Assembly: GCA_012274445.1 (NCBI GenBank)
Contig: JAAROD010000095.1
Location: forward strand, 248,001 to 312,000
DNA: 64,000 bases
Direction: 5' to 3'
From: Sclerotiophoma versabilis
Lineage: Eukaryota > Ascomycota > Dothideomycetes > Pleosporales > Didymellaceae
Shown: in pieces, positions 56,896-64,000 of the stretch
Numbering within the stretch: the stretch's first letter is position 1
Layout: every line of letters starts with the position of its first letter
Translations under genes and position numbers: made by a program
The notes under the pieces: generated by a model
Told to the model about the DNA's origin: nothing
Database searches by the model: none
Seen by the model: only the letters and a program-made list of their open reading frames with translations

Positions 56896-59171
56896 ATGAA
56901 GCGGCAGAGCTCGTCGAGCAGCAAGAGCATCCTGCATTTCTTCAAGAGCGTCCCACGCACTTCGCAAGAGAGCTCCCCAGGTACCGCGCCTTTCCTACCT
57001 GAGACACCCCCACGGGCGGTTGCAGCCCCACGCTGACTCTCCCAGCCAGAGCAGACACCAGCGCCGACAATGGCTCGCAGCCACCTAGCTCCCGTGACCG
57101 CGTGCTGCCAGCTCGCGCCCAGACTTCGACGGCTGCTCCTTCCCTATCATTTGGCTCCAACGCCTCGACAATAGAAGACGCGCCCGCGACCGACGCTGTC
57201 ATGACGTCCATCGAGACGCTGCCACCAAACACCTCGCAGACCTCTGCACACTCAGGAGCAAGCAAGCGAGTCTTGTCCCACGGACAGCACGTTGTTCTCA
57301 ACTCGGACTCGGATTCAGATTCCATGGGAGAGCTCGACTTCGGCCTCCCTGCCCCAAAGCCCAAAGCCCCCACCTACACCGCCCGCTCGAGTCGCAGGAT
57401 AGGCTTCGACGAGCCTGAGCTGCGCAGACCGCCCAAGTCAGCCAAGGACAACGGCAAACAGTCTTTCAATCGGCTCATGGAGACCGCCCAGAAGAACTTG
57501 GACACAGAGAGGAAGATCCAAGAGCGCAAAGCCCATCTGGACAAGATCGACGAACAGCCCACTCCAGTCACGACGAATCTCGACAAACGCACCCTCAAAC
57601 ATGCCATCCAGGACGGCGAGGATTCGGACCGAGCTGACCGACTGTACAAAGCGATGCAAAGAACAAACCAAGTACAAGCCCAGACTGCCTACCACTTCTT
57701 CGAGGATACTCCGAACCTGTCTTTGATACTGCCTTTTCCGCAACGAAGCTTACCAGACCATGGTTGGGCCGCTTGCTTCAAAGGTACGTTTCCAGACTTG
57801 TAACAATTGGCACTGCTAAAATGGGGCCAGATCCATCTACCCGAGACCAAGCCTTCATGACTGGATTCGCATACCAAATCTTCCGTCTACAAGAACTACC
57901 CAAAGAGCTCGCCACCTGGATGATAGATCAGAGTAAGAACCGTTGCCATGTTGAAACGTCCACTTGCTAAGCTGGCTCAGTCTGTCTTGGTCACAACGCG
58001 GCGCTCGATCACAAGTATATTGAGATCCTCCAAACACACAATGAACAACTGCAGAAGCAACTCAGCCCGGACAGACTCGATGACATGTTCAAATCGATTG
58101 GCGCTCGAGTTGAGGCCCTCGATACTAGCGCTGAGGTGTCACCATCTGAAGAGCAAGCAAACAATGGGCGATCCTTACCTCCATCACTGAGACGCATCGC
58201 TGCTCTGCTTACATCGGCTGCCCCTTGGTATGTCGCCTCCCATAACTACGAGGCTAAAACTGACTTTAAAAAGGCTGTATGCGAAAGCCAGGATCCATGC
58301 ATTTCACTTGCTGTGTCACACCTGCTTAGACGACCGCATCTTGCTCGACCCAGACGCACTGAACTCAGTTCAAGATGCCATAGAAGCACTCATCTGCCAG
58401 TACGCTGACAATCACAATTTGACCTCTGGCGTAGGAAGTCCTCCACTGGATAACATGCATTCTCTGATCACGTCTCAGCTCACACATGTCATCCCGAAAT
58501 TACTTTCGCGCGTTACGAATCCTCTTTTGCAAGCAAACCTCGTACACACCTTCCCGACAAGATCGCCATTGACAGCCTACTTGCAGCGGCACTTGGCTTT
58601 ATCGTTCCTACTCCACCCTCTTCCAGTCGATGTGCCCCTTGCAGACCCACGGTTGCCCGCACTCATTCACGAACACCTGGATACGTCATCACATTGGCAC
58701 ATGAGCAAAGACACCAACTACAGCTTTGTAGCAGCTCGCCTCGCCCTTCTCGACATCGCCATTGGGCCTGGACCATTGTCCGTCCCGTACCTTCCGCTCA
58801 TCAGTCCTCCGTCCTCAGAGGCAGGTTCGTCACCGCCCTCAGTACCGACTCCAGCATCTTCAGAAGTGAAAGAGTTCAACAAAGTGGTGGATGCACTCGC
58901 ACAACACATTAAATTACTCGGTAATTCCATCGTTGAGACAGGTGCAGCCCTCGATCTTAGCATCCTGGAAGCCAAAGAGCGCTGTGAGAGAGTGTTCTGG
59001 AGACTGCAACATGCTGTGCGCATCGGTGGGAAGAACGCAGATAACGTCTTTGGTGATGATGAGGACGAGAGGCAGCCCAAGGTCAGAAGGTTCTTCAAAC
59101 CACTCCCAAGGAAAAACGCACCGAAAGAGACTATCTTCGACCAGGATGGCGAGACTGTGTTACCAACATAG
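56896..59171 (+). CDS. Probable CANIN/FAM178-domain protein (Nse6/SLF2-like)
   Basis: Model: 56896..56980, 57046..57783, 57831..57932, 57981..58227, 58274..59171, 689 residues; introns 46-65 nt, all in frame. The N-terminus has SSKSILHFFKS, close to a PCNA-interacting box (Q-x-x-I-x-x-FF with Ser in place of Gln). A disordered, acidic-Ser part follows (LNSDSDSDSMGELDF). The helical core, about residues 270-640, includes FMTGFAYQIFRLQELPKELATWMIDQ-type text (split here by introns), PLTAYLQRHLALSFLL and VDALAQHIKLLGNSI. From memory this core matches fungal members of the CANIN (formerly FAM178) family, which includes Nse6 and SLF2, partners of the SMC5/6 complex in DNA repair. I am fairly sure of the gene model, less of the name. 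Confidence 0.7.
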
Positions 59172-61006
59172 AGCGTGGTCCGTTTGCCTGAAGGGGTCGC
59201 TGCAAGATGTGCGGACTTGCTAAAAACATTGATACCCACCACGACGAATATTTAATCAAGTCGATATGCCGCAAATTTCTGGCGGCAAAAGAAGATGTGC
59301 ATCTCCCAAAGATTAAACTTAACTCAATGGTCAAGAAAAAGACCTCGAAATCGCAAACCTGAGCTTCTGAACGTCAAGCGTGAATTCTCAACACACAGCC
59401 CTCGTAGACTAGACAATCAGGAAGTGAGGCTCACCACCAGGCAAATCCACACGACTCCCACTCTTGACACCACAACCATTGATGGAAGAACTAACCATTA
59501 GCAAAATGGCTAAAGCCTTGCAAACAGCCCAGCAAGGTGCCTCTAAGGATCTGCGTGGTTGCGCAGGAGCTGTATAGGCTGCAAGTTAGCTGGTGGTCAG
59601 CCTCGCTTCTAGATGGTCTAATCTACCACAAGCCATGCATTATTCAGGGGCCACACCTACCCACGCGGCATCCCCAGCCCCGAGCGTAGACCTAGCGTGC
59701 AGCACACCATCCTTCGCTCCGTCCCCACCGCACCTCGCAATCTCTCCATCCTGCCATCTCACCAAACCCGCAATCAGGTGCCCATCTGTGCCGCAGCGCC
59801 AAGCCAGTCTAGAAGAGGAAGTGCGTGATACTCGTCCTGCAACCTGCGTTGGGGTCATATTAGCACGCCTAAGCGAGCGTTCCGGAGCCGTGAGGATGCG
59901 CGCATGCGCGGTATTTGCTAGCTGTGCCGAGCGTTGGAGTAGTGGGGGCAGCGCGGCAAGATGAGCAGAACAATAGAGATGCGGTGAGTTATGGCGAACA
60001 GAAGAGTTTCTTCTTTGAATGGAGTTTAATAAAGAAAGAAAGAAAGAAAGAAAGAAAGAAAAAAAAGAAAAAGAGGGAAACAAAGAAGTTGCGCGACAAT
60101 ATAATTCAATCTCAATTTGTTTTTATTTACGGAGTACCTACAGAGTGCTTACTTAGCTTGCCTTCCTGGTTTCTGTCCGTGGTGTGTGCGCGCGCGCTTG
60201 TGCATGCGCATGCCCAACGCTATTGGTTGGTGTTCATCTCATACGTAGAATTGCTATTGGACCGGTTACCCATCATAATACTCGCGTGTCGGAAAACTCT
60301 CTGACAGCTCCAACTACTTTGTACAACTACCCCACCCCCCTGATGGTCTGTCGTTGAGCTGGTTCGGCGCCGCGCGTTGCTTTGGACCGAGGCGCCCAGG
60401 GTCTCCCGCGGAATAATTCAGTTGTTTGAGGTTCTGGACGCTGAGACGGGTGGGGTGAAGGGGTGGAGACCGGCTGGTTTCTTGGCCGGATGGGGAATCG
60501 TTTCAGGGTTGTGCCGGCTGCCGAGGCGACGGTCGTGGACAGTGGACGCTCTCGGTGTAGGCGTCAGGATGCAGGGTGGGTTGTGGCTTGAAATGAATGG
60601 TCGTGACAGCTGTCGCGGGTGCTTGGAATGCTTGGTCTTTGATTTGAGGGCAATTGATGGCGGCGACAGCATAGGTGGCATTTGGCAGTCATGGATGTCT
60701 TGCTCGATTGACCATCAATGTGGTGTTTGAAGGCAATTATTCTGGAATTGTTACAGGTCTGGTTTGATGGTCTATGAAAATTGTACAAGTGAACCTGAAA
60801 TGTAGATTTAAAGAAAAGAGGATCATCAGCACCGCTGTGTCCTGTCATTACTGCATCGCCTCATCCAAAAACTTGAAGGAAAGAAAGAGACATTCAGAAT
60901 TGGGTATATGCAGATCAGCCTTCATTCCCATCTCCTCCAAAACCCACAAACCTCGCCTTTGTACCGCCATGGTGTTCCAGTTCGCTTAGTGATTCTCTTG
61001 CGGTCT
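59172..61006. other. Convergent intergenic region, 1.8 kb
   Basis: Lies between two 3' ends. Small frames on both strands have no domain. Holds the (GAAA)n run listed next and a GC-dinucleotide run at about 60188-60200. Confidence 0.5.
60030..60070. repeat. (GAAA)n microsatellite
   Basis: About eight GAAA units followed by an A-rich tail. Confidence 0.95.
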
Positions 61007-61734
61007 CTAGAAGCCTCCAACGCCGTTCTTCTCATCGATGTGCCTGTAGCGCTCCTGCTCCATCCTGTATTTGAGGACCATGGCGACGCAGAGAACGAGG
61101 ATAAAGTCAACGCCAACAATACCAAAGGCTGCGGTGAAGATCTGGTCAAGGTATCTGTTGGTGAATGAAGAGAAGGGACCGATGCATCCACCCTTCTGGG
61201 CTGCAACAAGAGCGTTCGTGCAGGTGGTGTCTTGAACAAAAGGAGGCGTAGTAGCGTTGACATAGCCGCAGCAATCGAACTGAGAGTCGTTAACACTCGC
61301 TCTCGCTGCATTTACAGTCGGGTTAGGCTTACCTTCTGCTGCAATAGAGACTGGATTTGCGGTGTCTCACGTCCCCAAAGCACGCTCAAGTTCCGGCGTG
61401 TCTGCAGTGTCTCGACCCAAATGGCAAGACCCAAGCTGAGTGTGAAGGTTGCGCAGATGACTATGAGCCAGCCCTGAGCGCGGAGCCAACCTCGATTTGT
61501 AGGGAGGAAAAGAGCGGGCAGAGAGAGCAAGAAGGTAACGAAGACGAAGATGGCATTGACGACACCAGCCGTCAATGGGCACTGGCCGAGAAGTAGATTC
61601 TGAGTGACATTGGCCACAGTCTGCTTTTCCCGCATTGCTGCCTCCGATATCAACGAAAAGCCCAAGATTAGTCCTCCACATCCAGCGAAGAGGAAGTCGA
61701 ATCCAATGAAGGCCAGCATCAATTTGTTCGGCAT
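61007..61734 (-). CDS. Tetraspanin
   Basis: A four-pass membrane organiser protein. Model: complement of 61007..61279 and 61333..61734, 224 residues, with one 53-nt intron (GTAAGC...CTCAG). Membrane segments at about residues 5-27, 56-78, 86-107 and 175-198. The second outer loop has the family mark CCG (FDCCGY) directly after the intron, plus two further Cys (TTCTNA, KGGCIG), the four needed for its two disulfides. The cytosolic tail is short (KYRMEQERYRHIDEKNG). Fungi have a few tetraspanin types (Pls1, Tsp2, Tsp3); I cannot decide between them with confidence, though length and the short tail favour Tsp3 or Pls1. Pls1 is known from appressorium function in plant pathogens. Confidence 0.87.
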
Positions 61735-63471
61735 AGTGGCGGGTTGTGAAATATTTTACTGCGTCCTGCGGCTTGGTGTGTTATGATAGAGCGGATTAAA
61801 GAATGGAAGTCGAGCGCAGCGGAGCCGTCCGGCGTGCTCTCGATGAACTACGATAGGTGTAATTATTAGGTACAGTGAAGAAACGAAGAGAAGAGGAAAC
61901 GGCAGCCACAGCGGGAAAACAGAAAATGCATGGCAGTGCGCAGACGGGCAGCTGGAGCATTAAGAGGCTCTGCTGGGCGCGTCGCAAGCGGAGATGGACG
62001 AGGCGTGGATGGTTTCAGTGGTGTTCGAGCATGTCCGCTGGCCAATCACCGCGACGGAGGTCGATGGTGGTTCGATGTTTGGCGCTGAGACTGTCCGTGA
62101 CGTTGGGCCTCACGCAATCACGAAGCATCAAAAAGGTGTCAGGGCAAAGGTGAAGATGTTGTTACAGCGTCAGTGCAGGTCGGTGTCACGAAGAATGGTG
62201 TTGAGCAGCGAGAGGCATGCCAGTGCGGTAAGGTGTTGGTGGCGCCTGCAGCGAGGGGAAAGCTCGACCCCGAGACGATGCCGGGTTTGGCAGGAGGACT
62301 GCAGGATCGAGGCTAGTGTCGCTGAGGTCAGCAGCTAGCAGGCGATTGGTAGACGATGTGGGCCTGGTTTGCGCGCGCAGGCGGGGAGTGGTGGGAAAAA
62401 GCTTGGGCTCGAAGCAGAAAGGCGCATTTCGTGATGAGGGAAGTGCCCGCTGCTGCTCTTCTCAAAGCGTACTGACAGCTTAAAGCGCGTCTCGAGGGCA
62501 CAATATGGGTGTCTAGAGGCTCGCAGCAGGGCGCTGGACGCAGATAGATGTGCAGACGATAGTAGATAGCAGCAGTGCACCGCTGCCACCTTCCCATTCC
62601 TCCCCAAGCGCGCGATCTGCGATTCAGCGTTGACCAGGGTGCACGCTCAAGCGGTCGCCCGCCCCCCGTCGTCTGCAACCACGGCAGGCGTCTGGTCTGG
62701 CACTGGCACCAAAGCAGCTGCTATACTTTCCCCTCCGCCGCCCGTTTCACTCTTTCCCCAATCTCTCTCGCTCTTTCCCTCTCTGAGACAGCTCTCTCGC
62801 ACCTGCACCACCCAGCGTGTGCCCTGCGTCGCGCTGCCTATCGCTGCCTTTCCTGCCAGATACCCGCGGCCAAGCTCCGACAAGCTCCCAGGGCCTCGTT
62901 AAACCGCTTCTGGCGCACTGCTCCACCGCAAACGCTGCCGCTGCTCTCTTGGTCCTTGGTACGTACCGCGCTCTTCTTGTTGTTGTTGGCGGGCTGCGCG
63001 CTTTTGTCGCACCCCAGCCATCCCCCCGGCCCGCCGAGCCCTCGCTAGCCCGCCAGTCACGGCCGCTGGCCTGCGCGCCCGAGCAGGTGCGGTGCTGTGC
63101 GGTGCAGCGCCGTCTGTGCGGTCTGTGCGGTGTTGTGTGGTGCTGTGTGGTCCTCTTGTTCGCCGGCAGCGCCGTGCTACCGAGCTCTGCCCTCTCCTTG
63201 CATTCCTTGCCCGCCGCAACCAAAGGGTTCAGCACCCGCCTCTTAACTTGTCTCGTTCTGTCCCCAAGCGCGCCTACTTTTCCCCTTTCATCGACTAGGG
63301 CCTAACCCGACTCCAGACAGGTCACTGCTGCACTCGTCTCGTCTATCCTGTTACGCGCAGCTCTCTCCGCCAAACAGACGCCGAGGGTCTCCCCACACAA
63401 ACACCCGGCCAAACGCAGTTAGGACCGCCCAACGCCAAACACCCGCAACCAACGACAGCGCGCGCAACACC
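61735..63471. promoter_or_regulatory. Divergent region between the tetraspanin and MCM1 genes; long pyrimidine-rich MCM1 leader
   Basis: 1.7 kb between outward-facing starts. From about 62727 to 62790 the plus strand is almost all C and T, a mark of strong constitutive fungal promoters, and CT-rich DNA continues to the MCM1 start. Any 5' leader introns would lie here; I do not call one. Confidence 0.6.
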
Positions 63472-64000
63472 ATGGCCAGCGAGATCACCGAGCACGACCA
63501 GAACGCGTCGCCGCAGCTCCACGACGACGGCAACGGCGCTCTCAATGCCGCCGACGCCAACCGCGGCACCAAGCGCCCGCGCCCTGCTGCCGACGACGAC
63601 GACGACGACGATGACAAGCCCGGCCGCGAGCGCAGGAAGATCGAGATCAAGTTCATCCAGGACAAGTCGCGTCGCCACATCACCTTCTCGAAGCGCAAGG
63701 CCGGTATCATGAAGAAGGTACGTGCTCGTGTCTGACTCTGATCGAGACTGCGCGCTGCAGCCTGCGAGAGGGGCACGCGTTGTCCGTCGCATTGCGCACC
63801 AGCTAACCCCCTGCACCAGGCCTACGAACTGTCTGTCCTCACCGGCACCCAGGTGCTGCTGCTCGTCGTCTCGGAGACTGGTCTCGTGTACACCTTCACC
63901 ACACCGAAGCTGCAGCCTCTTGTGACCAAGCCTGAGGGCAAGAACCTCATCCAGGTACGCTGCACCGTCAACGCACCTGTCGCTTTGCATCACTAACACC
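63472..64000 (+). CDS. MCM1: MADS-box transcription factor MCM1/SRF type, 3' partial
   Basis: A DNA-binding regulator of mating, cell-cycle and development genes, working as a dimer with cofactors. Exons seen: 63472..63717 and 63820..63954; the next intron starts GTACGC at 63955 and leaves the window, so the C-terminal part is missing. An acidic N-terminus with eight Asp in a row (from GAC codons at about 63592-63615) precedes the MADS box at about residues 51-108: RRKIEIKFIQDKSRRHITFS, KRKAGIMKKAYELSVLTG, VLLLVVSETGLVYTFTTPKL. The 102-nt intron splits the box after IMKK. The sequence KIEIKFI with RHITFSKRK is the SRF/MCM1 class, not the MEF2/Rlm1 class. Confidence 0.93.

Noticed and set aside
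1..64000. tRNA, rRNA, CRISPR arrays, intact transposons or a secondary-metabolite core gene
   Set aside because: Looked for B-box-like GGTTCGAnnCC sites, long direct or inverted terminal repeats and large PKS/NRPS motifs; nothing convincing was found by eye.

Overview
The window is nuclear DNA of a filamentous ascomycete (Pezizomycotina; Dothideomycetes is my best guess from recalled protein resemblance, not a search result). The evidence is many short introns (about 46-60 nt, often with a CTAAC-like branch site), a fungus-specific translation factor EF3, a HET-domain gene, a fungal tetraspanin, a Zn2Cys6 regulator and pyrimidine-rich promoters. I rebuilt exon structures by joining reading frames across splice signals; every multi-exon model below keeps frame end to end.

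Left part (1-9.2 kb): the 3' part of an RBR/IBR-type zinc-binding protein, a possible small secreted protein, a decayed protein-kinase gene (two frameshifts and a stop), then EF3 on the minus strand. Metabolic block (9.2-16.8 kb): a membrane-anchored GH3 beta-glucosidase, then two genes of the methylcitrate cycle (2-methylcitrate synthase and 2-methylisocitrate lyase) facing away from each other across 555 bp. They encode the first and last cycle-specific steps of propionyl-CoA disposal in mitochondria and probably share a promoter. Next (17-24.4 kb): a HET-domain protein, an SAM methyltransferase with a 50-residue histidine-rich insert, the wybutosine enzyme TYW3, and a DUF2461 protein divergent from TYW3.

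The middle (24.4-36.7 kb) is gene-poor. It holds one clear gene, a Zn2Cys6 regulator at 29.5-31.0 kb, preceded by clustered GC-rich tandem repeats. It may also hold a decayed gene near 35.2-35.6 kb.

The right part (36.7-64 kb) is dense housekeeping: two uncharacterised proteins flanking a short-chain dehydrogenase, the RNA/DNA helicase SEN1 (with a run of sumoylation-type motifs in its tail), a Dnf1/2-type P4 flippase, a probable CANIN/Nse6-like SMC5/6-linked protein, a tetraspanin, and the first two exons of the MADS-box regulator MCM1, which runs off the right edge.

I saw no tRNA, rRNA, CRISPR array or intact transposon. The best candidates for a second look are the divergent methylcitrate-cycle pair, the His-rich methyltransferase, the psi-K-x-E cluster in SEN1, two apparent GC-AG introns, and the long introns of the DUF2461 gene.
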